Assembly (NCBI GenBank): GCA_017557625.1
Contig: JAFYYG010000030.1
Span: forward strand, 1 to 64,000
DNA length: 64,000 nucleotides
Source: Muribaculaceae bacterium
GTDB taxonomy: Bacteria; Bacteroidota; Bacteroidia; Bacteroidales; Muribaculaceae
Direction of reading: 5' to 3'
The position numbers and the translations under genes were made by a program. How positions within the stretch are numbered: position 1 is the first letter of the stretch; every line of letters begins with the position of its first letter. This document shows, piece by piece, positions 1-8,910 of the stretch. The notes under the pieces are model-generated. The model was not told where the DNA came from. It ran no database searches and saw only the letters and a list, made by a program, of their open reading frames with translations.

Positions 1-969
1 CAGCTCATGTTCAAAACTCCAGTCTCCCACATAGTCGCCGCTCAGGCATGAATTGCCGCCAATTCGATATGTGGGACGAGTTGGATCAACCTCGGGCAGT
101 GCTTGTGTGATAACGGGTTTATAAGGCATCTCCAGACAATCAGGCATGTGGCAGGCGAAGGAAACATCTACAATCGCCGTTTTGATGCCTCTGTTCTCAA
201 CTACATCAACCACTGTAGACTCAAGGTCTCCCGTCTGCCAGCAGAATGCGCTTCCAGGTTCAAGAATCACCTCAAGATTAGTATGCCGCTGCCTGAATTC
301 TTGAATAAGGCGAATAAGATGTTCTACATCATAGTCTTTGCGTGTCATCAGGTGCCCGCCACCCATATTTATCCACTTGAGTTGTGGTAGCCATTCGCCA
401 AATTGCTCCTCCATGGCGTCAAGAACTTTAGCGAGGTCGTAAGAAGTTGACTCACAAAGCGCATGGAAGTGGAAGCCCTCGATGCCCTCAGGCAATTGTC
501 TCAGATTCTCGCTCAATATACCGAACCGCGAGCCAGGGCAGCAGGGATTGTAGATATCGGTCTCAATCACCGAGCACATGGGGTTGATACGCAGGCCGCA
601 GCTGATGCGTTCGCTTGGCTCAGCAGCGTTATGTTCGTCGATAAAAGGTTTGAACCTCAGGAACTGATCCACCGAGTTGAAAGTTATGTGGCTGCTGCCG
701 GCGATATATTGTTTGATGGTCTGTTCGATATATGCAGGGCAATAGGTGTGTGCTTTGCAGTGAAGCTCGTCGTTGGCAAGCAGCATCTCGTTCACCGAAC
801 TGGCAGTAGAAGCGATGCCATACTCCCTGAAAATGGGAAACGTGCGCCACAAGGCATTGGCTTTGAACGCCATGATGATTTTGGCCCCGCTTTCATGGCT
901 CACGTGGGTTATAAGGTCGAGGTTCCGTCTCAACTTCTTCTCATAGACTATATAATAAGGCGTTTTCAT
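1..969 (-). CDS. nspC: Carboxynorspermidine decarboxylase (3' end outside window)
   Basis: PLP-dependent fold-III decarboxylase that removes the carboxyl group from carboxy(nor)spermidine, the last step of the alternative polyamine route. Reading the minus strand from ATG at 969 gives 323 codons without a stop, leaving the window at base 1. Visible motifs are AFKANALW (residues ~30-37, with the presumed PLP lysine), FHFHALCES, the glycine-rich MGGGHL, EPGSAFCWQTG, and DVSFACHMPDCLEMPYKP with the catalytic-type Cys. The family is about 370-380 residues, so roughly 50 are missing. It follows the helicase gene on the same strand with about 70 nt between them, part of which is a short-word repeat. 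The aguA/aguB genes at 24-26 kb could supply its putrescine precursor. The assignment is secure; only the C-terminus is unseen. Confidence 0.93.
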   Translation of the reverse strand, partial: MKTPYYIVYEKKLRRNLDLITHVSHESGAKIIMAFKANALWRTFPIFREYGIASTASSVNEMLLANDELHCKAHTYCPAYIEQTIKQYIAGSSHITFNSVDQFLRFKPFIDEHNAAEPSERISCGLRINPMCSVIETDIYNPCCPGSRFGILSENLRQLPEGIEGFHFHALCESTSYDLAKVLDAMEEQFGEWLPQLKWINMGGGHLMTRKDYDVEHLIRLIQEFRQRHTNLEVILEPGSAFCWQTGDLESTVVDVVENRGIKTAIVDVSFACHMPDCLEMPYKPVITQALPEVDPTRPTYRIGGNSCLSGDYVGDWSFEHEL

Positions 970-970
970 A

Positions 971-1003
971 AGTTCATAGTTTATAGTTCATAGTTCATAG
1001 TTT
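971..1003. repeat. Short-word intergenic array (AGTTCATAGTTT)
   Basis: About three and a half degenerate copies of AGTTCATAG / AGTTTATAG lie just upstream of nspC. One of a family of intergenic word arrays in this window, each with its own unit. Confidence 0.7.
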
Positions 1004-1040
1004 GCAGCTTCGCTAGTCAGTTTGTCCGCTTGTCGGCTGA

Positions 1041-3389
1041 TTATAGTATCTTGAATTTGGCGAATTTCAGCAGTAAAGTGCGTTGGCCCATTACATCGAA
1101 TTCCACTACAATCTTCGGGTCGCTGCCGCTTTTGTCAATTTTGGCTATTCTACCTTGACCGAACTTGTTGTGCAGAATTTGGCACCCTTCGCTAATCTCG
1201 TTAAGAGAATGCAAAGTGAAGTCTCCGCTTGCCACCGTAACTGGTGGGGGAGTGCTTTGTGAGACAGGTCTGAATGAGGGTTGGGGTCTGTTTGGTGCGA
1301 CATATTCGCTTCTTAGACTCTCAAAACCTTTACGTCGCTCGGTTCTGTAGTCGTTAAAGCTGTCTTCTCTCTTTGGCTTATTACTGCTTGTGGCCCCCAT
1401 AGATAGGAACTGCGGGTCAATATCACGGAGGAAGCGGCTGGGATGGCAATTCATGTTGCTGCCGTTTCGGAAGCGAGACTTGGCATAGGTGATAACGCAG
1501 TTTTTCTCAGCACGGGTGATGGCAACATAAAGTAGTCGGCGTTCCTCTTCAATTGCTGCTAACGAGTCTTTGCTCATAGCCGAAGGGAACAGGTCTTCCT
1601 CAACTCCTACTATTATCACATTTTTGTATTCCAAACCCTTAGCGGCATGTACGGTCATCAGAGTCACACACTCGCCAGTGCTCTTGTCTGTGTCTTGGTC
1701 AGTAGCGAGTGATGCCTGTGCAAGAAAGTCGGTCATTCTTGTCTCAGTTGAGCCTTGCTCTTCTTGCTCAGCGACAAAGTCGTGCATTGCTGCAAGTAGC
1801 TCGTCAAGGTTTTCTTGCTTACTAATGTTTTCTATCGACTTATCTTTCAGTAGCTCTGCCATAATGCCGCTGCGCTCTATGATTTTGCGTCCTAACTCAT
1901 AGGCATTAGTCCCTGCTTGGTCAATGGCGGCAAAACCATTGATTAGTTCCACAAAGGCTTGTAGTTTGCGCAACGTGCCGTTGTTCACCTCAAGGTGGTG
2001 CTGTTGTGGGTTGTTCAGCACTTGCCACATGCTCACTCCGTCCTCAATGCCGCAGTGCTGCACCTTAGCGAGGGTTGTGGCACCGATTCCACGCGCTGGA
2101 TAGTTGATGACTCGTCTCAAAGCCTCGTCATCGTTGGGATTGATTGTAAGTCGAAAGTATGCCAACGCATCCTTGATTTCCTTGCGCTGATAGAAAGAAA
2201 GACCGCCATAGATTCGGTAGGGGATAGGTCGGCGCTTGTCGCCATGCTTGTTTTTTAAACCGCCGCTGCCAAGTGCCTCCTCCAACACGCGCGATTGGGC
2301 ATTAGTGCGGTAAAGAACAGCAAAGTCTTCATAGCTGCACCCTTCGCGCATTTTCAGTGAAGTGATAGTGCTTGCCACAACGTAGGCTTCTTCATAGTCA
2401 TTATAGCATTCCACCACGTTTACCTTCGTCCCTACTGGATTCTCGCTGTATATATTTTTCTTGATTTGACGCTTATTTTTGTCAATCAATGAGTTTGCCG
2501 CCCCGATTATGTTCTTTGTGGAGCGGTAGTTGCGCTCGAGTTTAAACGTTTGTAACGCTGGGAACGATTTTTTGAGGTCAAGGATATTTGAGATGTTCGC
2601 ACCTCTAAACGAGTAGATGCTCTGAGCATCATCGCCAACCACACACACATGGTTGTGTGACTTGGCAAGCTGCGTGATGATAAGGTGCTGGGCGAAGTTC
2701 GTGTCCTGATACTCATCAACTAAAATATACTCAAATCGTTCCTGATATTTCTTTAGGAGGTCAGGGTTGTCACGCAGCATGATATTAGTATATACCAGCA
2801 GGTCGTCGAAATCCATTGCTCCGGCAATTTTGCAGCGGTGGCAATAGGTCTTGTAAATCTCAGCGGTAAGCGGTCGTTTTTGTCTCTTATCTTCCTCTTG
2901 CAGTTGCTGATTGCTCTCATAATACGAAGGTGTGATTAGCGCATTTTTCATCATCGAGATACGGGAGTGTACAGAAGCTGGTTTATATACCTTGTCATCG
3001 AGTTGCATATCCTTGATAATTAGCTTGATGAGCGAACGCGAGTCACTAGTGTCGTAGATGGTGAAATCATGGTCAAATCCTATGCGGTCGGCATTGATGC
3101 GCAGCAGTTTGGCGAAGATAGAGTGGAAGGTTCCCATCCACAAGTGTTTGGCAACCTCTTCACCAACTAATGCAGTGATTCGCTCGCGCATCTCGCCAGC
3201 GGCCTTGTTGGTGAAGGTCAGCGCCATGATATGCGAGGGGAAATAGCCTAATTTTAGTAGGTGCACAATTTTATATGTCAGCACACGAGTCTTCCCCGAA
3301 CCAGCGCCTGCTATCACTAACTGTGGTCCATCGCAGTAAAGCACCGCCTCGCGCTGCTGAGTATTGAGTTTATTTAAATAGTCTTCCAA
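1041..3389 (-). CDS. pcrA: UvrD/PcrA-type superfamily 1A DNA helicase
   Basis: ATP-dependent 3'-5' DNA helicase for repair and replication-fork maintenance. It is 782 residues, close to PcrA/UvrD length. Motifs in order: LNTQQREAV (Q motif, ~8-16), Walker A AGAGSGKTR (~27-35), ALTFTNKAA (Ia), LVDEYQDT (Walker B, ~225), GDDAQSIYSFRGA (III), ERNYRST (IV), LMTVHAAKGLE (V) and LLYVAITRA (VI). The C-terminus has a Tudor-like segment (GCQILHNKFGQGRI), as in PcrA/UvrD. The start must be TTG at 3387-3389, because an in-frame TAA lies three codons upstream and no ATG precedes the Q motif. pcrA and uvrD cannot be told apart by sequence alone. Confidence 0.95.
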   Translation of the reverse strand: MEDYLNKLNTQQREAVLYCDGPQLVIAGAGSGKTRVLTYKIVHLLKLGYFPSHIMALTFTNKAAGEMRERITALVGEEVAKHLWMGTFHSIFAKLLRINADRIGFDHDFTIYDTSDSRSLIKLIIKDMQLDDKVYKPASVHSRISMMKNALITPSYYESNQQLQEEDKRQKRPLTAEIYKTYCHRCKIAGAMDFDDLLVYTNIMLRDNPDLLKKYQERFEYILVDEYQDTNFAQHLIITQLAKSHNHVCVVGDDAQSIYSFRGANISNILDLKKSFPALQTFKLERNYRSTKNIIGAANSLIDKNKRQIKKNIYSENPVGTKVNVVECYNDYEEAYVVASTITSLKMREGCSYEDFAVLYRTNAQSRVLEEALGSGGLKNKHGDKRRPIPYRIYGGLSFYQRKEIKDALAYFRLTINPNDDEALRRVINYPARGIGATTLAKVQHCGIEDGVSMWQVLNNPQQHHLEVNNGTLRKLQAFVELINGFAAIDQAGTNAYELGRKIIERSGIMAELLKDKSIENISKQENLDELLAAMHDFVAEQEEQGSTETRMTDFLAQASLATDQDTDKSTGECVTLMTVHAAKGLEYKNVIIVGVEEDLFPSAMSKDSLAAIEEERRLLYVAITRAEKNCVITYAKSRFRNGSNMNCHPSRFLRDIDPQFLSMGATSSNKPKREDSFNDYRTERRKGFESLRSEYVAPNRPQPSFRPVSQSTPPPVTVASGDFTLHSLNEISEGCQILHNKFGQGRIAKIDKSGSDPKIVVEFDVMGQRTLLLKFAKFKIL

Positions 3390-3403
3390 AATATATTAGT
3401 AAA

Positions 3404-3493
3404 GAAATTAACAAGAAATTAACAAGAAATAAAATCGAATTATCGATTGGTCGAGCAATCGAGTACTCTAAAAACCGAATAATTGAGCAATCG
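3404..3493. repeat. Intergenic short repeats upstream of pcrA
   Basis: Two and a half tandem copies of an 11-nt unit GAAATTAACAA (3404-3430) are followed by a degenerate run of ATCGA/GAGCAATCGA words, including the inverted pair TCGATTG/CAATCGA. No gene is seen in 3390-3502. Confidence 0.6.
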
Positions 3494-3502
3494 ACAAATA
3501 GC

Positions 3503-3952
3503 CTACAGCCCATCATAAAGAGGTATCTCTTCCAAAAAGCTATAGCTATTGTTGTCATAGTCTATTTTGCAGCAGTAGTGGGTCATGCCGTTTGACACGA
3601 TCAAGTATTTTGCCCTCAGCACCATATTGTAGCGAACTATCTGGTCAAAGACCTTTTGGCTAATCTCGATTGTTGGGGCTTTATACTCCACAATCACAAG
3701 CGGATCGCCCTGTCGGTCAGCAACGAGGGTGTCGCAGCGGCGCTTGATGCCGTTTTGCGTGAGTGAAATCTCATTATTCATCAATGCAGCGGGAAATTCT
3801 CTGTCTTCAATCAAGAAACGCACGAAGTTCTGCCGCACCCATTCTTCGGGAGTGAGTGTCACCCATCGCTTGCGCAGCGGGTCAAGGATGACAAAAGTAT
3901 CATCTTGATTTTTTATATTAAACTGATATTCAGGAAGATTTAACCTCTGCAT
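3503..3952 (-). CDS. HsdR N-terminal-like (PD-(D/E)xK) protein
   Basis: A 149-residue stand-alone protein resembling the N-terminal domain of type I restriction R subunits (HSDR_N_2-like family), widespread in Bacteroidota. A nuclease-like core is visible: RRCDTLVADRQG, then VIVEYKAP, giving Asp and Glu-x-Lys of a PD-(D/E)xK site. No helicase domain and no hsdM or hsdS lie nearby, so it is not a restriction system by itself. It is divergent from holA, which starts 90 nt away, and downstream on its own strand comes pcrA. Its role is unknown; a housekeeping DNA-related function is an inference from its neighbours. Confidence 0.75.
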   Translation of the reverse strand: MQRLNLPEYQFNIKNQDDTFVILDPLRKRWVTLTPEEWVRQNFVRFLIEDREFPAALMNNEISLTQNGIKRRCDTLVADRQGDPLVIVEYKAPTIEISQKVFDQIVRYNMVLRAKYLIVSNGMTHYCCKIDYDNNSYSFLEEIPLYDGL

Positions 3953-4041
3953 GATTTTTATATTTGGTGGTCTGCAAAATAAGTTGTAAATTTACGGAAA
4001 ATTTCTGAATTACGCATTCTTGTCTTTGAAAAAAAGTAATC

Positions 4042-5100
4042 ATGGCAGCAAAAAAAGAAGATGTGACGTTTTCGGGCTTATTGAAAGAAATCAATGCCAA
4101 GAAGTTTAGACCTATCTATGTATTGCATGGTGAGGAGGGCTATTTTATTGACCGACTTGAGGAAGCCATTGTCGATAACGCCCTGTCGCCCGACGAGCGT
4201 GACTTTAACCTCAATATCATCTATGGTGCCGATGTCACCGACATTCGCAACGTCATAAGCATGTGCAAGCAATATCCCGCAATGGCACAGCATCAGGTGG
4301 TGGTAATCAGAGAGGCCCAGGTAGTGGGAAAACTCAATAATAAAGGTAATGCCAACGAGCTTAACCAGCTCAAGCACTATGCGGCGCAACCTCTTACCAG
4401 CACCATTCTTGTGGTGTGCAACAAGGGGGAAGCTATCAAAGGCAAGGACTTTGTCGATGCTGTGAAGAAGAACAACTCTGGTGTCGTGTTCCGCAGCGAC
4501 AAGTTGCGAGAGGGGAGACCCATGGAGATGGCGGCATTGGACTATATCAAGTCGCAGGGATGCTCTATTGATGAGAAGGCGCTATCGATGTTGTCTTCAA
4601 ATGTGGGAAACGACATATCAAGACTCTATACAGAAATTGACAAACTCAAAATCCTCGTCAAAGACGACAAGCGTATATCTCCCGAACTCATTGAGAAAAA
4701 CATAGGTATCAGCAAGGACTACAATAACTTCGAACTTGAGGACGCTCTCGCACACCGCAATGCCAAGAAAGCGTTTGAAATAATCAACTACTACGAGAAG
4801 AACCCAAAAGCTAATCCTACCGTGGTGACAGTGAGTATGCTGTTCGGCTATTTTTCGAAATTGCTGCTCTACCGAGCCGCCACCGACCGCTCGCAGGCTG
4901 GACTCATGGCTGCCGTGGGCACAAAATCGGCATTCAGACTCAAGAAGTTTGAAGAAGCGTCAAGATATTATAACACTCTTGCCTGCGTTAATATAATATC
5001 GTGGATTAGGGAATGTGACACCAAGAGCAAAGGAATAAAATCACGCCAAGATGCCAACGCACTCCTTCGAGAATTGGTTTTCAAAATCCTGAATGCATGA
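4042..5100 (+). CDS. holA: DNA polymerase III subunit delta
   Basis: Clamp-loader delta subunit, which opens the beta sliding clamp. It is 352 residues, normal for the family. It opens with FSGLLKEINAKKFRPIYVLHGEEGYFIDR (the characteristic 'xxYxLxGEE' AAA-like start, ~8-36). It continues with the helical linker and the C-terminal alpha domain (ASRYYNTLACVNIISWIRECD near the end), typical of Bacteroidota HolA. ATG at 4042 is preceded by an A-rich tract. The HsdR-N-like gene diverges from the same intergenic region. The thioesterase gene follows 46 nt downstream and may be co-transcribed. Confidence 0.93.
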   Translation: MAAKKEDVTFSGLLKEINAKKFRPIYVLHGEEGYFIDRLEEAIVDNALSPDERDFNLNIIYGADVTDIRNVISMCKQYPAMAQHQVVVIREAQVVGKLNNKGNANELNQLKHYAAQPLTSTILVVCNKGEAIKGKDFVDAVKKNNSGVVFRSDKLREGRPMEMAALDYIKSQGCSIDEKALSMLSSNVGNDISRLYTEIDKLKILVKDDKRISPELIEKNIGISKDYNNFELEDALAHRNAKKAFEIINYYEKNPKANPTVVTVSMLFGYFSKLLLYRAATDRSQAGLMAAVGTKSAFRLKKFEEASRYYNTLACVNIISWIRECDTKSKGIKSRQDANALLRELVFKILNA

Positions 5101-5146
5101 GTTTGTTTCAAAATAATGAGAGACTTTGCCTAAAGCAGAAGCAACT

Positions 5147-5521
5147 ATGATTGAAATTGGATTAAAACATGTAAGCGATATGGTTGTCACAGAGGAGGTT
5201 ACGGCTGTACGCATTGGCTCTGGAGACATGGAGGTACTTGCCACTCCTGCAATGATGGCGCTAATGGAAAATGCTGCTATGCTTGCTGTAGCGCCACATC
5301 TGCCCGAGGACTGCACCACGGTAGGAGGACATATCGAGTCATCACACCTGAGGCCTTCAAAACTTGGCGATCACGTCACAGCCACTGCCGTCGTCACAAA
5401 AGTTGACGGCAAGAAGATAGAATTTAAAGTGGTGGCCCACAGCGGCGACACCCTCCTCGGCGAAGGCACTCACCTTCGCTTCATTGTTGACCGCAACAAG
5501 TTCCTGAAAAGAGTCAAGTGA
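5147..5521 (+). CDS. Hotdog-fold thioesterase (FlK-like family)
   Basis: A small acyl-CoA thioesterase-like protein of 124 residues. It matches the fluoroacetyl-CoA-thioesterase-like pattern of a single hotdog domain: an early VTEEVTAVRIGSGDMEVLATP strand pair, MMALMENAAM helix (~40-49), GGHIESSHLRPSKLGDHV and a closing HLRFIVDRNKF. The ATG at 5147 is preferred over an upstream TTG at 5126, because the conserved domain begins at the ATG. Its 3' end overlaps the 3' end of the convergent methyltransferase gene by 8 nt. The substrate cannot be read from sequence. Confidence 0.85.
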   Translation: MIEIGLKHVSDMVVTEEVTAVRIGSGDMEVLATPAMMALMENAAMLAVAPHLPEDCTTVGGHIESSHLRPSKLGDHVTATAVVTKVDGKKIEFKVVAHSGDTLLGEGTHLRFIVDRNKFLKRVK

Positions 5522-6725
5522 CTTTCTCACATAAGATTAGTATTTGCTCATTGTTTGCTTGGGTTGTGGCAAAGAGATAGATGTCGCCGCCGTCTTTGAT
5601 GCCAAGACGTTTCTTGAGTGCATTGGCACTTAGGCGGAAATTTCGTGTGGCGACATTGAGCTGCGGGTAACGTTTTGGCAACAGCTTGATTTCTTTGTCT
5701 TTAAACGGAATAATCTCTAATATCTTAAACCGACGTCCTGGAAACTTGGGAATAGGCTTGTCGCTGACCATCAAGTGAGAGTTTGGCGCAAGTTGAGGCG
5801 CATCAAAAGCCTGCTCCACAGCACCGAAACAGCCTAATTTCATAATGCTGGCATTAGGCTCATAAAGATAGACGGCATTCTCTATGCAGGGACAATGCGA
5901 GACTTGTGGGTTGAGGCAATTCAAGTCACTTTCAAAGTGTTGCCAGTCGCTACCGTCGTAATTCATCGCATGAAAGGTGACGGAAGATGGAACATCCTCA
6001 AAATCAAGCTTGAAAAGCAGTTCCTTGCACTCATTCTTGACGCTTACAGCCCACACGTCAGCAAGATGTTCACCCAATTCACGCATTGACTGAGTGACAT
6101 CAAGCATCGGTGACGCCTTGATAAACAGGCGCGAACAGTGCTGCTTTATCAACGGCAACAAGGAAAGCACATCGGGCTGGCAGTCGGCAAAACCATAGAG
6201 TCGCTTACCTCCTTCACCACGCCTTGCAGGGTCTATGAAGATGGCATCGAAACGCTTGTCACCGAGTTTTTTGAGATATTCCACCGAATCAGCATTCACC
6301 ACCTCGACATTTGGAGCAAGGAAGTCGAAATTATAAGCCCCCACCTCTGCAATCTCCTTGTCATGTTCGATGGCAGTGATTAAATTTACGCACTGCGAGA
6401 TATAGTAATCATCAACGCCAAGCCCCATTGTCATATCAAGCACGTTATCATTGACGCCGAAGAGCGAGGCATGAAACCGCGCCACCGTCTCATGGGTGCA
6501 TTGCTCGGTGCTTATCGCCTTGGGAAACAAGAATTTATCTTGCTGAAGCAATTGAGGAATCTTATTCTTAGCTCTGAGGCGGCACTCAATTTGAAGTATA
6601 GCAAAACTCTTGTCGAAGGAGATACCAGGCTCCGCCTTCAACAAGAGTTTATATGTGTCGGCATCAGCATTTTTAGCGATGTAAGAGAACATCGCCTCAT
6701 CAACTTGATGTCCGGCTATCAACAT
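5514..6725 (-). CDS. THUMP-like class I SAM-dependent methyltransferase
   Basis: A 403-residue protein of a Bacteroidota-typical family. It has a helical N-terminal part, a Rossmann methyltransferase core and a C-terminal THUMP-like/ferredoxin-like domain. The core shows DNVLDMTMGLGVDDYYIS (SAM-binding motif I, ~94-111), AIEHDKE (motif II acidic residue) and AIFIDPARRGEGGKR (motif IV-like catalytic loop, ~159-173). The THUMP-like C-terminus suggests an RNA substrate, but this is an inference. It starts 5 nt after the aspS stop on the same strand, so the two probably form an operon linked to translation. Confidence 0.82.
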   Translation of the reverse strand: MLIAGHQVDEAMFSYIAKNADADTYKLLLKAEPGISFDKSFAILQIECRLRAKNKIPQLLQQDKFLFPKAISTEQCTHETVARFHASLFGVNDNVLDMTMGLGVDDYYISQCVNLITAIEHDKEIAEVGAYNFDFLAPNVEVVNADSVEYLKKLGDKRFDAIFIDPARRGEGGKRLYGFADCQPDVLSLLPLIKQHCSRLFIKASPMLDVTQSMRELGEHLADVWAVSVKNECKELLFKLDFEDVPSSVTFHAMNYDGSDWQHFESDLNCLNPQVSHCPCIENAVYLYEPNASIMKLGCFGAVEQAFDAPQLAPNSHLMVSDKPIPKFPGRRFKILEIIPFKDKEIKLLPKRYPQLNVATRNFRLSANALKKRLGIKDGGDIYLFATTQANNEQILILCEKVT

Positions 6726-6730
6726 GTCAA

Positions 6731-8506
6731 TTATTTTGTCGCGTTAACTCGCTCTTCGTCAATCTTGAGGAACAGTTCCTCGAGTTGACCTGGCTCCAGA
6801 GAGCTTGGAGCGTCGAGCATCACGTCGCGGCCACTGTTGTTCTTGGGGAAGGCGATGCAGTCGCGGATGCTGTCGAGGCCTGCCATAATCGACACAAAGC
6901 GGTCGAGACCGAAGGCGAGACCACCATGAGGAGGAGCGCCATACTTAAAGGCGTTCATCAAGAAGCCAAACTGTGCCTCGGCACGCTCCTGAGTGAATCC
7001 CAAGATGCCAAACATCTTCTCCTGCAGCTCACTGTCGTGGATACGAAGGCTGCCACCGCCCACCTCGATGCCGTTGCACACGAAGTCATAGGCCTTGGCT
7101 CTAACTCTCTCAGGATGCTCCTCGAGCAGAGGGATGTCGTCGGGGTTAGGCATTGTGAACGGATGATGCGTTGCCATGAGGCGCTGCTCCTCGTCGCTCC
7201 ACTCAAAGAGCGGGAAGTCAACAATCCAAAGGCACTCAAACTTGTTCTTATCGCGCAGACCAAGTTGCTCTCCCATCTCAAGACGCAATGAGCAAAGCTG
7301 AACGCGGGTTTTGTTGGCATTGTCGCCGCTGAGGATTAGGATGAGGTCGCCAGGCTTGGCATCCATCTTGTCGGCAACCTTCTGCAACTGCTCGGCAGTG
7401 AAGAATTTGTCGATGCTGCTTTTAATAGTGCCGTCGGCGTTCACCTTAATATATACAAGACCCTTGGCACCCACCTGCTGACTCTTGACGAAGTTTGTGA
7501 GTTGGTCAAGCTGCTTGCGGCTATAGTCAGCGCAGCCAGGAGCGCAGATACCACCAATGTAGGCAGCATCGTTAAACACGGCAAAGTCGCTAGTACCCTT
7601 GAGCTCGTCCATCAGCTCCACGAAGGTCATGCCAAAGCGAAGGTCGGGTTTATCGCTACCATAGAGACGCATAGCATCGTGCCAAGTCATCTGCTGCAGT
7701 TTCTCAGGCAAGTCAACGCCGCGAACCTCCTTAAACAGGTGACGAGCAAGACCCTCAAACACCTCGATAACATCTTCTTGCTCAACAAAGCTCATCTCGC
7801 AGTCAATCTGGGTGAATTCGGGCTGACGGTCGGCACGCAGGTCTTCGTCGCGGAAGCATTTGGCAATCTGGAAATAACGGTCGAAACCACTGACCATGAG
7901 CAACTGCTTCAGAGTCTGAGGACTCTGGGGCAGAGCATAAAACTGGCCTGGATTCATACGGCTGGGAACTACAAAGTCACGAGCACCCTCGGGAGTGCTA
8001 CCAACCAAGATTGGAGTCTCAACCTCGATGAAGTCTCGGCTGTCAAGGAAGTTTCGAATCAAGATTGTCATACGGTGACGCAGCTCTAAGTTCTGGCGCA
8101 CACTAGGGCGACGCAGGTCAAGATAGCGGTACTTCATGCGCAAGTCATCGCCGCCGTCCGTATTATCTTCGATGGTAAAAGGAGGAGTAGCACTCGGACT
8201 AAGGATATTAAGTTCATTAACTATGATTTCAATATCACCAGTCGGCATATTAGGATTTTTGCTCTGACGCTCACTCACAATGCCCGAAGCCTGAATGCAA
8301 TATTCACGGCCAAGCTTGTTGGCACGAGCACACAAATCAGCATCTTTTGACTCGTTAAACACTAATTGGGTAATTCCATAGCGGTCGCGGAGGTCAACAA
8401 ACGTCATGCCGCCCATTTTGCGAGTGCGCTGCACCCATCCTGCCAGTGTCACGTCCTCGCCTGCATTGGCAAGACGCAACTCTCCACATGTTTTACTTCT
8501 GTACAT
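6731..8506 (-). CDS. aspS: Aspartyl-tRNA synthetase
   Basis: Class II synthetase that charges tRNA-Asp. It is 591 residues, normal for the bacterial type. It starts with the OB-fold anticodon domain ([18 protein letters not shown]). Class II motif 1 region is around IEVETPIL. Motif 2 is [18 protein letters not shown] (~217-234). The bacterial GAD insertion is in the middle (e.g. [15 protein letters not shown]). Motif 3 is [14 protein letters not shown] near the end. Start is ATG at 8506. A sequence fitting TAnnTTTG on the minus strand lies at 8547-8554, but no clear -33 box accompanies it. Confidence 0.97.
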   Translation of the reverse strand: MYRSKTCGELRLANAGEDVTLAGWVQRTRKMGGMTFVDLRDRYGITQLVFNESKDADLCARANKLGREYCIQASGIVSERQSKNPNMPTGDIEIIVNELNILSPSATPPFTIEDNTDGGDDLRMKYRYLDLRRPSVRQNLELRHRMTILIRNFLDSRDFIEVETPILVGSTPEGARDFVVPSRMNPGQFYALPQSPQTLKQLLMVSGFDRYFQIAKCFRDEDLRADRQPEFTQIDCEMSFVEQEDVIEVFEGLARHLFKEVRGVDLPEKLQQMTWHDAMRLYGSDKPDLRFGMTFVELMDELKGTSDFAVFNDAAYIGGICAPGCADYSRKQLDQLTNFVKSQQVGAKGLVYIKVNADGTIKSSIDKFFTAEQLQKVADKMDAKPGDLILILSGDNANKTRVQLCSLRLEMGEQLGLRDKNKFECLWIVDFPLFEWSDEEQRLMATHHPFTMPNPDDIPLLEEHPERVRAKAYDFVCNGIEVGGGSLRIHDSELQEKMFGILGFTQERAEAQFGFLMNAFKYGAPPHGGLAFGLDRFVSIMAGLDSIRDCIAFPKNNSGRDVMLDAPSSLEPGQLEELFLKIDEERVNATK

Positions 8507-8669
8507 AATATAAATTATATTGAATTATTAATTATATTTGCTTTTGCAAAACTAATAATATTTGAGATAAATATCCTCATTTTTTGTTCAATCTCGATCT
8601 TACTTATTTTTTGGAAAAAGGTAAAATTCAGAAAAAACGACTTTTTTTTCATTTTTTTTCTGAAAAAAC

Positions 8670-8699
8670 TTGCTAACACAAAAAAAAGTTGTACCTTTG
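8670..8699 (+). promoter_or_regulatory. Bacteroidota-type promoter of tRNA-Pro
   Basis: TTG at 8670-8672, 19-nt spacer, TACCTTTG at 8692-8699: an exact match to the -33/-7 pattern of Bacteroidota sigma-ABfr. It ends 26 nt before the tRNA. Confidence 0.88.
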
Positions 8700-8725
8700 C
8701 AACGCTTTTCCGAAAACAAAGCACT

Positions 8726-8800
8726 CGGGGTGTAGCGCAGTCCGGTTAGCGCGCCTGCTTTGGGAGCAGGAGGTCCCAGGTTCGAATCCTGGTACCCCGA
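8726..8800 (+). tRNA. tRNA-Pro (anticodon TGG)
   Basis: A 75-nt cloverleaf. The acceptor stem CGGGGTG pairs with TACCCCG. The D arm is GCGC/GCGC. The anticodon stem is CCTGC/GCAGG with loop TTTGGGA, giving TGG at 8761-8763. The T arm is CCAGG/CCTGG with TTCGAAT. The discriminator is A at 8800, and CCA is not encoded. It is a single-gene unit with its own promoter and terminator. Confidence 0.97.
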
Positions 8801-8815
8801 CAAGAAGTAAAAGAC

Positions 8816-8853
8816 GCAGATTATCATTTAAAAAATGGTTTTCTGCTTTTTTT
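8816..8853 (+). terminator. Intrinsic terminator after tRNA-Pro
   Basis: The stem 8816-8829 pairs with 8833-8846 (outer GCAGA/TCTGC; two T-T mismatches inside), followed by seven Ts. Confidence 0.75.
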
Positions 8854-8910
8854 ATTATTGTGTGCTGCTTCATTTTAATAACTGCTTTTTTAAATACGAA
8901 TTGAACAGCA

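Noticed and set aside
3503..3952. A type I restriction-modification system
   Set aside because: Only an HsdR N-terminal-like domain is present; there is no helicase part, hsdM or hsdS nearby.
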